Positions 1 to 8,854 of a stretch of 64,000 nucleotides of DNA are shown in pieces; the stretch's first letter is position 1; each line of letters starts with the position of its first letter. A program made the translations under genes and the position numbers. Under the pieces are notes generated by a model. It ran no database searches. It was given only the letters and a program-made list of their open reading frames with translations, and had not been told where the DNA came from. The DNA is from Allobosea sp. CRIB-10 (GTDB lineage Bacteria; Pseudomonadota; Alphaproteobacteria; Rhizobiales; Beijerinckiaceae), in NCBI RefSeq assembly GCF_900112185.1, contig NZ_FOKP01000002.1, positions 186,001 to 250,000 on the forward strand, in the 5' to 3' direction.

Positions 1-1
1 T

Positions 2-412
2 CTCTCGCCGCGGATGATCGCCAAGGCGCGCGACAAGCTGCGCGGCGATGGCGGCCCGCTCTACGACAAGCTCGCCACCGCCGGTCTCACTGCTTTCCTT
101 TCGAGCCGGCCCGACGCCTCGGCCGATCTTGTCATCGCCGCCGACGTCTTCGTCTATCTCGGCGACCTTGCCCCCTCCTTCCATCAGAGCGCGCGCGTGC
201 TCAAAGCGGGCGGGCTCCTCGCATTCACCGTGCAAAGCCATGGTGGCGAAGGCATCACCGTCGGCCAGGACCGGCGCTTCGCCCATGCCGAAGCCTGGGT
301 CAGGGAGGCGCTCGTCGAGACGGGGCTGAACCCCGCACTGGTCGAACCGCAGAGCACGCGGATCGATCGTGGTCAGCCGGTGCCGGGGTTGATCGTGGTA
401 GCGGAGCACTGA
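2..412 (+). CDS. class I SAM-dependent methyltransferase, C-terminal part (5' end outside window)
   Basis: The reading frame is open from base 2, and the residues before the first ATG (LSPRMIAKAR) read as the interior of a methyltransferase, so the ATG at 14 is not taken as the start. The 136 visible residues cover the second half of a Rossmann-type SAM methyltransferase: an acidic strand with DLVIAADVFVYLGDL, then a helix and the LKAGGLLAFTV strand typical of class I enzymes. In related genomes such domains are often fused to N-terminal TPR repeats, but that part lies outside the window. The substrate cannot be told. Confidence 0.75.
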   Translation, partial: LSPRMIAKARDKLRGDGGPLYDKLATAGLTAFLSSRPDASADLVIAADVFVYLGDLAPSFHQSARVLKAGGLLAFTVQSHGGEGITVGQDRRFAHAEAWVREALVETGLNPALVEPQSTRIDRGQPVPGLIVVAEH

Positions 413-443
413 GGCGCAAGCGCAGGAACCACGACGCAGAACC

Positions 444-462
444 CCTCTCCTTCCAGGGGAGG
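444..462. other. small GC-rich inverted repeat
   Basis: CCTCTCC and GGGGAGG pair around a TTCCA loop in the gap between the methyltransferase and the helicase gene. No T-run follows, so it is not called a terminator. Such short palindromes recur in intergenic DNA of this group. Confidence 0.35.
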
Positions 463-540
463 GTTCCCCGAGCCCTTGCTTCTATTGTGCGGTCGACGCC
501 CGTTCCCTTTTCGTTCGACAAGGCCTATCTCTGTCGCTCG

Positions 541-3027
541 ATGGATGCGCCCTCGCCTCTCCCACCGGCCTTCTCCGCCTGGTTCGCCAGCCGCGGCTGG
601 AGCGTGCGGGCGCATCAGCTTGCCTTGCTGGAAGAGGCCCGGGCCGGGCGCTCTACCCTGCTGGTCGCGCCGACCGGGGCCGGCAAGACGCTCGCCGGCT
701 TCCTGCCTTCGCTGCTCGAACTGACCCAGCGCGGCGGCGAACGCGACGGCCTGCACACGCTCTATGTCTCGCCGCTGAAGGCGCTCGCGGTCGACATCGC
801 CCGCAATCTGGAAACGCCGATACGGGAAATGGGGCTCGCCGTGAAGGTCGAGACCCGCACCGGCGATACCTCGCCGGCCAAGCGCGCCCGCCAGATCGAG
901 CGCCCGCCCGACATCCTGCTCACCACGCCGGAACAGCTCGCTCTCCTGGTCTCGCACCGCGACGCCAAGCCGTTCTTCGCGAACCTGCGCCGCGTCGTGC
1001 TCGACGAGTTGCACGCGCTCGTCACCTCCAAGCGCGGCGACCTGCTCTCGCTCGATCTCGCCCGTTTGCGCACGCTGGCGCCTGAAATGAGCGCGGTCGG
1101 CCTCTCGGCGACGGTGCGCGAACCGGCCGACCTCCAAGCCTATCTCGGCGGCGCGGGCACGCCATCCGGCCTCGTCACCGTCAAGGGCGGGGCGCAGGCA
1201 CAGATCGGGATCATGCACACCAAGCGGCGGCTGCCACTGGCGGGGCATGTCACCGCTCATGCCGTCGACGACATCTACGCCGCGATCCAAGCCCACAAGC
1301 TGACGCTGGTCTTCGTCAACACCCGCATGCAGGCCGAGTTCATGTTCCAGGCGCTGTGGAGCGTGAACGAGGAGACGCTGCCGATCGCGCTGCATCACGG
1401 CTCGCTCGATGTCGGCCAGCGCCGCAAGGTCGAGGCGGCGATGGCGGCGGGCAAGCTCAAGGCCGTCGTCTGCACCGCGACGCTTGATCTCGGGATCGAC
1501 TGGGGCGATGTCGACCTCGTCATCAATGTCGGCGCGCCCAAGGGCGCGAGCCGCCTGATGCAGCGCATCGGCCGCTCCAACCACCGCATGGACGAGCCCT
1601 CGCAGGCGTTACTGGTGCCATCGAACCGGTTCGAGCTGCTCGAATGCCGCGCCGCACTCGATGCGGTGGCAGAGGCAGCGCAGGACACCCCGCCGCCGCG
1701 GACCGGGGCGCTCGACGTGCTCGCCCAGCATGTCCTTGGGGTCGCCTGCTCCGACGGTTTCGAGCCCAATGCGCTCTATGAGGAGGTCCTGACCGCCTCG
1801 CCCTATGCCGACCTCGATCGCGCCGATTTCGACGCCGTAGTCGATTTCGTCGCGACCGGCGGCTATGCGCTGAAGAGCTATGAACGCTTCGCCAAGCTCC
1901 GGCGCAGCAAGGACGACATCTACCGCGCCAGTAATGCCCGCGTAATCCAGCAATACCGGATGAATGTCGGCACCATCGTCGAATCGACCATGCTCAAGGT
2001 CCGGCTCGGCCGCTCCAGGCCGGCGCGACCCGGCGGCCAGCAGATGCTCAGCCGCGGCGGACGCATACTCGGCGAGCTGGAGGAGTACTTCGCCGAGACG
2101 ATGACGCCGGGCGACACATTCGTCTTCGCCGGCGAGGTGCTGCGCTTCGAGGGCATCGTCGAGAACGAGGTGGTCTGCTCGCGCACCGCCGCCGGCACCG
2201 ACCCGAAGATCCCGTCCTATAACGGTGGCAAGTTCCCGCTCTCGACCTTCCTCGCCGCTCGCGTGCGCGCCATCCTGGCTTCGCCGAAGGAATGGACGAA
2301 GCTGCCGGACGAGGTCTCGTCCTGGCTGCATGCTCAAAGGCTGAAATCGCGCCTGCCCAAGCCGGGCGAGCTGCTGGTCGAGACCTTTCCGCGTGCGGGG
2401 CGCTTCTTCCTCGTCGCCTACCCGTTCGAGGGCCGCCTCGCCCACCAGACGCTCGGCATGCTGCTGACGCGCCGGCTGGAGCGGGCGCGCCTGAAACCGC
2501 TCGGCTTCGTCTGCAACGACTATGGCATCGCGGTCTGGACGCTCGGCGACATGGGCGCGGCGATCGCCCGTGGCGCACTGTCGCTCGACGAGCTCTTCGC
2601 GCAGGACATGCTCGGCGACGATCTCGAGGACTGGCTGGCCGAATCGGCACTGATGAAGCGCACCTTCCGCTCCTGCGCCGTGATCGGCGGCCTGATCGAG
2701 CGCCGCTTCCCCGGCCAGGAGAAGAGCGGCCGGCAGGTGACGATCTCGACCGACCTCGTCTACGACGTGCTGCGCCGGCACCAACCCGACCATGTGCTCT
2801 TACGCGCCGCGCGCGCCGATGCGGCGACGGGCTTGCTCGACATCGGCCGACTGGGTCAGATGCTGACACGGATCAGCGGGCGAATCGTGCATCAGCCGCT
2901 CGATCACGTCTCGCCGCTTTCGGTCTCGGTCATGCTGGAGATCGGGCGCGAGGCGGTCAGTGGGGAAGCGGCCGACGAGATCCTGGCCGAGGCGGAAGCG
3001 CAGATGCTCGAAGAGGCGATGGCGTGA
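541..3027 (+). CDS. ligase-associated DNA damage response DEXH-box helicase (Lhr family)
   Basis: A superfamily 2 helicase of 828 residues from the ATG at 541; an in-frame GTG at 487 exists, but the extra 18 residues look unlike the family. Walker A (APTGAGKT) is at residues 43-50, the DELH box follows near residue 165, and the SF2 motifs SATVRE, TATLDLGIDWG and QRIGRSNHR are all present, with the long Lhr-type C-terminal region after them. This subfamily is normally encoded next to an ATP-dependent DNA ligase, an exonuclease and PdeM and is linked to interstrand-crosslink repair. Here only PdeM is next to it, overlapping its stop codon. The ligase and exonuclease are not in the window. Confidence 0.93.
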   Translation: MDAPSPLPPAFSAWFASRGWSVRAHQLALLEEARAGRSTLLVAPTGAGKTLAGFLPSLLELTQRGGERDGLHTLYVSPLKALAVDIARNLETPIREMGLAVKVETRTGDTSPAKRARQIERPPDILLTTPEQLALLVSHRDAKPFFANLRRVVLDELHALVTSKRGDLLSLDLARLRTLAPEMSAVGLSATVREPADLQAYLGGAGTPSGLVTVKGGAQAQIGIMHTKRRLPLAGHVTAHAVDDIYAAIQAHKLTLVFVNTRMQAEFMFQALWSVNEETLPIALHHGSLDVGQRRKVEAAMAAGKLKAVVCTATLDLGIDWGDVDLVINVGAPKGASRLMQRIGRSNHRMDEPSQALLVPSNRFELLECRAALDAVAEAAQDTPPPRTGALDVLAQHVLGVACSDGFEPNALYEEVLTASPYADLDRADFDAVVDFVATGGYALKSYERFAKLRRSKDDIYRASNARVIQQYRMNVGTIVESTMLKVRLGRSRPARPGGQQMLSRGGRILGELEEYFAETMTPGDTFVFAGEVLRFEGIVENEVVCSRTAAGTDPKIPSYNGGKFPLSTFLAARVRAILASPKEWTKLPDEVSSWLHAQRLKSRLPKPGELLVETFPRAGRFFLVAYPFEGRLAHQTLGMLLTRRLERARLKPLGFVCNDYGIAVWTLGDMGAAIARGALSLDELFAQDMLGDDLEDWLAESALMKRTFRSCAVIGGLIERRFPGQEKSGRQVTISTDLVYDVLRRHQPDHVLLRAARADAATGLLDIGRLGQMLTRISGRIVHQPLDHVSPLSVSVMLEIGREAVSGEAADEILAEAEAQMLEEAMA

Positions 3028-3734
3028 ACCTGGCGGCGAAGGAAGCGGGAGAGGTGGCGGCCGAGGCGTTCATGCTCGGCCGGCTCGCGCTCGTGCCCGA
3101 TCTCTCCGGCGCGCTCTATCTGCCGGATGAGCGCACGCTCGTCGTCGCCGACCTGCATCTGGAGAAGGGTTCGGCCTATGCGGCGCGCGGCATCCTGCTG
3201 CCGCCCTATGATTCCGCGGCGACGCTGCGGCTGCTCGGCGCCGCGATCCTGCGCTACCAGCCGGCGCGCGTGATCGCGCTCGGCGATTCCTTCCATGATC
3301 GCGGCGCCGAGGCGCGGATCGACGAGAGCTGCCTTGCCACCTTGCGCGCCTGTCAGGCCGGCCGCGACTGGCTCTGGGTCAGCGGCAACCACGACCCTTC
3401 GATCTCGGCGGCAATGGGCGGCACTGTCGCTGACGAGCTCGAGCTGCGCGGCGTCAGGCTGCGGCACGAGCCGAGCCCCGCCGGGGCGCTCCCTGAGATC
3501 GCCGGCCACCTGCATCCCGCCGCCAAGGTCCGCATGCGCGGCCGGGCGCTGCGCCGGCGCTGCTTCGCGCTCTCGCCGAGCCGCTGCGTCATGCCGGCGA
3601 TGGGCGCCTATGCCGGCGGGCTCAATGTCCGCGACGCCGCCTTCCGGCCGCTGTTCGGCCTGGGTTTCTTCGCCCATCTCCTCGGCGACGGCAGGCTCTT
3701 TCGCATCGACCACCGCCTGCTGCTGCCGGACTGA
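3024..3734 (+). CDS. pdeM: ligase-associated DNA damage response endonuclease PdeM
   Basis: Calcineurin-like metallophosphoesterase of 236 residues. All metal-binding motifs are visible in order: VVADLHLEKG, ALGDSFHDRG, WVSGNHD and AGHLHP. The start is the GTG at 3024, whose last two bases form part of the helicase stop codon (GTGA overlap), so the pair is translationally coupled. The family is a companion of the Lhr-like helicase in a DNA repair cluster. The repair substrate is inferred from the family, not from the sequence. Confidence 0.9.
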   Translation: MNLAAKEAGEVAAEAFMLGRLALVPDLSGALYLPDERTLVVADLHLEKGSAYAARGILLPPYDSAATLRLLGAAILRYQPARVIALGDSFHDRGAEARIDESCLATLRACQAGRDWLWVSGNHDPSISAAMGGTVADELELRGVRLRHEPSPAGALPEIAGHLHPAAKVRMRGRALRRRCFALSPSRCVMPAMGAYAGGLNVRDAAFRPLFGLGFFAHLLGDGRLFRIDHRLLLPD

Positions 3735-3756
3735 GACGGAGGGCCGCAGCAAGGTC

Positions 3757-3786
3757 GAGCACTCCATTGGTCATGGAGAGGTCGAG
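3757..3786 (+). repeat. tRNA-Thr anticodon-arm fragment (near-copy of 3948-3977)
   Basis: Thirty bases match the intact tRNA-Thr gene 191 bp downstream at 29 positions. They cover the end of the D arm, the whole anticodon stem and loop, the variable loop and the start of the T stem. The only difference is A to C at loop position 37. Neither flank can be folded into a tRNA, so this is a fragment and not a second gene. It looks like the duplicated core of an integration site or the scar of a partial duplication. Confidence 0.75.
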
Positions 3787-3927
3787 CGCCCTTCATTTTC
3801 ATGTGCAGGGATATGTGCGGAACAGGTTGCGTCGGGGCGGGGCTTGTGGCATCAGGACGCCGCTTCGGAACGGCGCGGCGCCTTCCCGGTCCTCAAGTGA
3901 CCTGAAACGCCAGCATATCCCGGTCCT

Positions 3928-4002
3928 GCTGCGGTAGCTCAGTGGTAGAGCACTCCATTGGTAATGGAGAGGTCGAGAGTTCAATCCTCTCTCGCAGCAC
4001 CA
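3928..4002 (+). tRNA. tRNA-Thr (anticodon GGT)
   Basis: A full cloverleaf can be drawn. The acceptor stem pairs GCTGCGG with the bases before the discriminator A (3999), and CCA is encoded at 4000-4002. The D loop contains AGTGGTAGAG. The anticodon stem is CTCCA/TGGAG with loop TTGGTAA, giving anticodon GGT. The T arm holds GTTCAATC. It reads the threonine codons ACC and ACU. Confidence 0.97.
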
Positions 4003-4059
4003 GCCCTTCCCGTTGACATCGTTGGGGCCTTGACGATGCGGGGCTTGCGCCCGTTCTGA

Positions 4060-4078
4060 TGTTACAAAGCCCGTAACA
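4060..4078. promoter_or_regulatory. inverted repeat TGTTAC-N7-GTAACA, candidate operator
   Basis: A perfect 6-bp dyad with a 7-bp spacer lies 29 bp before the ATG of the aconitase-X gene. Position and form suit a repressor site for that gene. A TTGACA at 4013-4018 could be a -35 element upstream of it. The cognate regulator is unknown, and the site differs from the palindrome in front of the nearby gntR gene. Confidence 0.45.
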
Positions 4079-4107
4079 GATCAGATCGCGCCGCGTTGAT
4101 CAACGAC

Positions 4108-5814
4108 ATGAATACAGCCGCACCACAGGACGACGGGATCGCGATCCTTCCCGGCAGCGCAGCCGGGCCGATCATCGTGATGACGGAGCCGTTGAGCTTC
4201 TGGGGCGGTGTCGATCCCGCGACGAGCACGGTCATCGATATCCACCACCCCTCGCACGGCGCCGCGCTCGCCGGCGCGGTTGTGATGATGCCGACCAGCC
4301 GGGGCTCCTGTTCGGGCTCAGGCGTGCTGCTGGAGCTCGCGCTCTCAGGCAAAAACCCCGCGGCCTTGGTCTTCGCCGGCCCGGAGGACACGCTGACGCT
4401 TGGCGCGATCGTCGCTGCGGAGATGTTCGGACGCCGTATCCCGGTCATTCGCCTCTCACGGGAAGCTTTTGCCGCTCTGTCCTCCGCGAAAGAGGCAAGG
4501 ATCACGCCGGAGGCCATACGGGCGGAGGACGGACATTTGTCGATCCAGCTCTCTGCCGCAGTCCGCGATGATATGAGGTTGTCAGCCGCCGATCGCCGCA
4601 TGCTCGACGGGAACGAGGGGATCGCTGCCCAGCAGGCCATGCGCATCCTCTGTGCCATGGCCCGGCAGCAAGGCGCGAGCGAGCTCGTCGACGTGACGCG
4701 CGCCCATGTCGACGGCTGCATCTATGCCGGCCCGGCCAACCTTGTCTTCGCCGAAAAAATGGAGGCGCTGGGAGCACGCGTCCGCATCCCGACGACGATG
4801 AACGCGATCTCGGTCGATCACGCGAACTGGCGCCGCCAAGGCGTCGCGCCGGAATTCGGCGAGCCTGCGGCGCGCCTCGCCGATGCCTATGTGCGCATGG
4901 GCTGCCGGGCGAGTTTCACCTGTGCGCCCTATGCGCTGCCGGACCCGCCGGAGTTCGGCGAGATGATCGGCTGGTCTGAATCGAATGCAGTGATCTTCGC
5001 CAATTCGGTGCTCGGAGCCCGGACCGCGAAGCACCCCGACTTCCTGGATTTCTGCATTGCCGTCACCGGCCGCGCGCCGCGCGCCGGAGCCTTTCTCGAC
5101 GAGGGCCGGTGTGCTCGTCGTGCGGTCCGGATCGAGCTGTCGGAAGGAGCCGATTCCTCGGCCTGGCCCCTGATCGGCTATCTTGCGGGCCTGGCCTCCC
5201 CTGACCGAATCCCGCTGATCACGGGCCTCGAAAAGGCGCAGCCGACGCAAGACGAGCTCAAGGCGCTCTGCGCCGCCTTCGGTACGACGTCCGCCGCCGC
5301 CATGCTGCATATCGCGGGCGTTACCCCGGAAGCCGGCAGCCTCGGCGGCAGCCCCGAGGACGTGATCGTCATCACGCGCGAGGACCTCGCAGCCGGCTGG
5401 AGGAAGCTCAACGCCGGACCATCGCAGATCGATCTCGTCGCCATCGGCAGCCCGCATGCCTCGCTCGACGAATGCCGGGCCGTCGCCGAACGGCTCGGCG
5501 GCCGCCCGCTTGCCAAGGGTCTCTCCGTCATCATCACCACCGCGCGGAACGCGGCAGAAGCGGCGCAAGCCGACGGAACGGCGGAGCAGCTCCGGCGGAG
5601 CGGCGTCGAGATCGTGTCGGATCTGTGCTGGTGCTCGATCACCCGCCCGGTATTCCCGGAGACGGCCAAGATCATCCTGACCGACTCCGGCAAATACGCC
5701 CATTACGGCCCCGGGCTCTCCGGCTGCACCGTGCGGCTGGGCACGCTCGGCGATTGCATCGAGGCCGCGCTGACAGGCTCCGCGCCGCCGCGGCTGCCCG
5801 GCTGGCTGGCCTGA
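4108..5814 (+). CDS. aconitase X, fused small and large domains (cis-3-hydroxy-L-proline dehydratase type)
   Basis: A 568-residue protein joins the DUF126 swivel domain (about residues 1-135, with TSRGSCSGSGVLLEL) to the DUF521 catalytic domain (the remainder, with DGCIYAG, SFTCAPY and DLCWCSIT, whose cysteines are candidates for Fe-S ligands). Characterised bacterial aconitase X enzymes dehydrate cis-3-hydroxy-L-proline, so a role in hydroxyproline or related imino-acid catabolism is the best guess. The ATG at 4108 is preferred over an in-frame TTG at 4096. The gene faces a TRAP and enolase-superfamily operon on the other strand, which suggests a shared pathway but does not prove it. Confidence 0.8.
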   Translation: MNTAAPQDDGIAILPGSAAGPIIVMTEPLSFWGGVDPATSTVIDIHHPSHGAALAGAVVMMPTSRGSCSGSGVLLELALSGKNPAALVFAGPEDTLTLGAIVAAEMFGRRIPVIRLSREAFAALSSAKEARITPEAIRAEDGHLSIQLSAAVRDDMRLSAADRRMLDGNEGIAAQQAMRILCAMARQQGASELVDVTRAHVDGCIYAGPANLVFAEKMEALGARVRIPTTMNAISVDHANWRRQGVAPEFGEPAARLADAYVRMGCRASFTCAPYALPDPPEFGEMIGWSESNAVIFANSVLGARTAKHPDFLDFCIAVTGRAPRAGAFLDEGRCARRAVRIELSEGADSSAWPLIGYLAGLASPDRIPLITGLEKAQPTQDELKALCAAFGTTSAAAMLHIAGVTPEAGSLGGSPEDVIVITREDLAAGWRKLNAGPSQIDLVAIGSPHASLDECRAVAERLGGRPLAKGLSVIITTARNAAEAAQADGTAEQLRRSGVEIVSDLCWCSITRPVFPETAKIILTDSGKYAHYGPGLSGCTVRLGTLGDCIEAALTGSAPPRLPGWLA

Positions 5815-5860
5815 GCAGCCTCGACGCCACCGCCCGAATGCACAGTCGCTCTGCGGTGAC

Positions 5861-7042
5861 CTACAGCCTGAACACCTCCCGCGCCGTCTCATGGGCGCGA
5901 ATGTAGTCCCAGTCATAGGTGACGCCGAGCCCGGGGCCGGTCGGGACCGGGAAGCAGCCATCCCTGTCGACGCCATCGAGCTGGTCGCTGTAGCCGCAGG
6001 CATAGACCGGCGGCACCGCGTTCGGGCAATCGGGCCCGACCAGCGCGAGCTCATAGAAATTGGTATTGCGGGTCGCCGCCATGCAGTGGCGGTGGGCCGG
6101 GCCGCAGGCATGGATCTCGACATCGACGCCGAAGGCCTCGGCGAGATGGGCGATCTTCATCGCGCCGGTGATGCCGAGATCGTATTCCGGATCGGAGCGC
6201 AGCGCGTCGGTGCCACCATTGATCAGGAAATCGGCCTTGGGCTCGAAGCCGCGCAGATATTCGGTCTGGAGGATCGGCGTCTTCAGCATCTCGCGCAGCT
6301 TCTTGTGGGCGAAGGCCGAGACGCCGCAATCGCGCATCGGGTCCTCGTACCAGAAGTAATTGCCCTCGTCGCAGGCGCGCCCGACATAGAGCGCGTCGGC
6401 GAAGGTCCTGAGTTCGTTGGCCGGGTCGAGCATCAGGGTCATGCGGTCGCCGACCGCCTTGGCGACATGCAGGACGTTAGCGGCTTCCTCGCGCGCATCG
6501 CCATCATGCCAGCCATGGACCTTGAAGGCGCGGTAGCCGAGATCGTAGCAGGCCTCGGCGAAATCGACGAAGGCCTCCTTGCTGTCGAGCCCGCCATTGC
6601 GGTCGCCGTGATAGGTCGAGGCATAGGTCTTGAGCTTCGACCTGAAGCCGCCGAGCAGCTGCGAGACCGAGGCGCCGAAGCGCTTGCCGGCGAGGTCCCA
6701 GAGCGCGATGTCGATCGGCCCGATGCCCATGCCGTCATGCTGGCGCAGCTCCCGCTTCATGTCGTTCCAGATCTCCTCGCGGTGATCCGGATTGCGGCCG
6801 AGGATGTTGGGCGCGAGCAAGAGCGTCTGCGCCATGGTGGCGCGGGTGCCGCCCCAATGCATGACATATTGCCCTTCGGCGCCGTCCTCGCTGCGGATGA
6901 CGACGGCGAACTTGGTCAGTTGCAGCTCTGAATTCGGCTTGTAGCCGATATTGTAGACGGCGCGCGCGTTATCGGCGGACGGCCCGAGATTCCTGGCCTT
7001 GAACGAGAACTCGACGATCTCGACTTCGGTAATTTTGGTCAT
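5861..7042 (-). CDS. mandelate racemase/muconate lactonizing enzyme-type enolase superfamily protein
   Basis: A 393-residue enolase-superfamily enzyme. A lysine/histidine pair (FKVHGW, K174 and H176) stands where the family has its catalytic K-x-K. Metal ligands are placed at D206 (LDPANE), E233 (WYEDP) and E261 (QTEYLRG), and H311 (VEIHACG) is a candidate second acid/base. The K-x-H variant fits a sugar-acid dehydratase or epimerase better than muconate cycloisomerase, but the substrate is not clear. The ATG at 7042 has a GAGGAA ribosome site and begins 10 bp after the dctM stop, making it the last gene of the gntR-dctPQM operon. Confidence 0.85.
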   Translation of the reverse strand: MTKITEVEIVEFSFKARNLGPSADNARAVYNIGYKPNSELQLTKFAVVIRSEDGAEGQYVMHWGGTRATMAQTLLLAPNILGRNPDHREEIWNDMKRELRQHDGMGIGPIDIALWDLAGKRFGASVSQLLGGFRSKLKTYASTYHGDRNGGLDSKEAFVDFAEACYDLGYRAFKVHGWHDGDAREEAANVLHVAKAVGDRMTLMLDPANELRTFADALYVGRACDEGNYFWYEDPMRDCGVSAFAHKKLREMLKTPILQTEYLRGFEPKADFLINGGTDALRSDPEYDLGITGAMKIAHLAEAFGVDVEIHACGPAHRHCMAATRNTNFYELALVGPDCPNAVPPVYACGYSDQLDGVDRDGCFPVPTGPGLGVTYDWDYIRAHETAREVFRL

Positions 7043-7052
7043 GAGCAATTCC

Positions 7053-8327
7053 TCAGAAGCCTGCGACACGGGGCAGCCACAGGCTGAGCGCGGGCACATA
7101 GGTGATGATGGCGAGGGCGACGATCAGCGCGATCAGGAAGGGCCAGAGCTCGCGGAACAGCGGCCCAAGCTTCTCGCGGGTGATCGCCATGGCGACGAAG
7201 CAGAGCACCCCGACCGGCGGCGTGACCTGGCCGATGACGAGGTTGACCAAGAGCACGATGCCGAAATGCACGAGGTCGATCTGCAACGAGCTCAGCAGCG
7301 GCAAGAGGATCGGCACCAGGATGATCATGATGGCGATCGTCTCCATGAACATGCCGGCGATCAGCAGGGCGATGTTAAGGATCAGCAGCACGACCAGCGG
7401 GTCGGTCGAGATCGACTTCATGAAGTCGGTGACGAGCTGGGGCGCCTGGTCGACGGCGAGGATCCAGCTGAAGGGCGAGGCCGCCGCGACGATGGCGAGG
7501 ATGACCGCCGTCTCGCGTGCCGTGCCGACCAGGATCGCCGGCAGATCGGCGAGACGGATCGTGCGATAGATCAGCATGCCGACGACCAGCGAATAGGCGG
7601 CGGCGACGCCGGCGATCTCGGTCGCGGTGAAGAGCCCGGCGCGGAAGCCGACGATGATCAGCACCGGCATCAGCAGCGCGAGCGAAGCGTATCTGAACTC
7701 CGTCCAGAGATTGGCCAGCGAGAAGGCTCCGGCCGGGCGGAAGTCGCGCTTCAGCGCCATGATGGCGATGGTCGCCATGATGCAGCCGGCCATGACGAGG
7801 CCGGGAATGATGCCGGCGACGAACAGGCTGCCCAGCGAGATGTTGGCCTGCCAGGCATAGACCACCATCAGGATCGAGGGTGGGATGATCGGCCCGAGCG
7901 TGCCGGCGACCGCCGCGAGCGCCGCGCCGAAGGCGCGCGGATAACCCAGCTTCTCGAGCTGCGGCACGAAGACCCGCGCCGCCGCGGCGGTGTCGGCGAC
8001 GGAGGAACCGGAGATGCCGGAGAGGAAGACCTCGCCGACGACGAGGGTATGCGCCGGGCCGCCGCGGATATGGCCGACCAGCGCCTTGGTGAAGCTGAAC
8101 AGCCGCTCGGAGATGCCCGACGCGTTCATCAGCGATCCCGCGAGCGTGAAGAGCGGGATCGCCAGCAGCGGGAAAGACTGCACGCCAGCGACGATGCGCT
8201 GCGCCGCCACGGTGAGCGGGATGCCCTCCATGAAGATCACCAGCAGGGCCGAGCCTGCCATGGCGATCCAGATCGGCGTGCCGACGACGATGAGCAGGGC
8301 GAAGGCGCCGAGGAGCAAGGTCACCAT
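7053..8327 (-). CDS. dctM: TRAP transporter large permease (DctM family)
   Basis: A 424-residue, very hydrophobic protein of the size expected for DctM, with many predicted membrane segments and the family stretches SGISGSSVADTAA, LGPIIPPS and GQVTPPVG. It is the sodium-coupled membrane component of a TRAP importer for organic acids or related solutes. It starts 5 bp after the dctQ stop and ends 10 bp before the enolase-superfamily gene. Confidence 0.95.
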   Translation of the reverse strand: MVTLLLGAFALLIVVGTPIWIAMAGSALLVIFMEGIPLTVAAQRIVAGVQSFPLLAIPLFTLAGSLMNASGISERLFSFTKALVGHIRGGPAHTLVVGEVFLSGISGSSVADTAAAARVFVPQLEKLGYPRAFGAALAAVAGTLGPIIPPSILMVVYAWQANISLGSLFVAGIIPGLVMAGCIMATIAIMALKRDFRPAGAFSLANLWTEFRYASLALLMPVLIIVGFRAGLFTATEIAGVAAAYSLVVGMLIYRTIRLADLPAILVGTARETAVILAIVAAASPFSWILAVDQAPQLVTDFMKSISTDPLVVLLILNIALLIAGMFMETIAIMIILVPILLPLLSSLQIDLVHFGIVLLVNLVIGQVTPPVGVLCFVAMAITREKLGPLFRELWPFLIALIVALAIITYVPALSLWLPRVAGF

Positions 8328-8332
8328 GGCCG

Positions 8333-8845
8333 CTACTCGCGCGTCGTGATGTCGGACCAGAGCGCCCCGGCGGGCCCCTCATCCAGCAGGTTGCGCAGGA
8401 GGTGCAGCAGCGAAAGCACGCTGCCCACGAAAAGCGGCGCGATCATCCAGCCGGCGGAGATGCCGAGCATCGGCGTCAGGTTCGGCATTTCGCGCTGGAG
8501 ATAGCGCCAGGAGAAGACGGTCAGCGTGCCCAGCACCACTGCCGTCGCCAGGAAGGCGAGCAGGCCGAAAGCGCGGGCGAGCCAGCGCGGCGCGAACATC
8601 ACGATCACGTCGATGATGATGTGGGTGCGGGCGTGGAAGGCATTGGCGATGCCGAGGAAGACCATCCAGGCGAAGAGCAGCAGGATGAGCTCCTCCGACC
8701 AGGTCAGCGGATCGCTCAGCACATAGCGGAAGACGACGGCCGCGCAGACCAGCGTCGCGATGGCGGCGTGGAGGAGCGCCAGGGCGACGTCCTCCACACG
8801 GCTCGACCAATCGTCGAGCCGCCGGATCAGGGTGAGGCCGGTCAT
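8333..8845 (-). CDS. dctQ: TRAP transporter small permease (DctQ family)
   Basis: A 170-residue protein with four predicted membrane helices, including FRYVLSDPLTWSEEL, the family hallmark around the W-x-E-E pair. It forms the membrane complex with DctM. It begins 9 bp after the dctP stop. The reading frame is intact, unlike that of dctP. Confidence 0.93.
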   Translation of the reverse strand: MTGLTLIRRLDDWSSRVEDVALALLHAAIATLVCAAVVFRYVLSDPLTWSEELILLLFAWMVFLGIANAFHARTHIIIDVIVMFAPRWLARAFGLLAFLATAVVLGTLTVFSWRYLQREMPNLTPMLGISAGWMIAPLFVGSVLSLLHLLRNLLDEGPAGALWSDITTRE

Positions 8846-8854
8846 CGCTGCGGA

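Noticed and set aside
3757-3786. A second tRNA gene
   Set aside because: Neither acceptor nor D nor T arms can be formed from the flanks; only the anticodon arm is present.
6999-8504. 501-codon plus-strand frame full of Asp, Arg, Gln and Glu
   Set aside because: It is antisense to dctM, and its composition mirrors codons for hydrophobic residues on the true strand.
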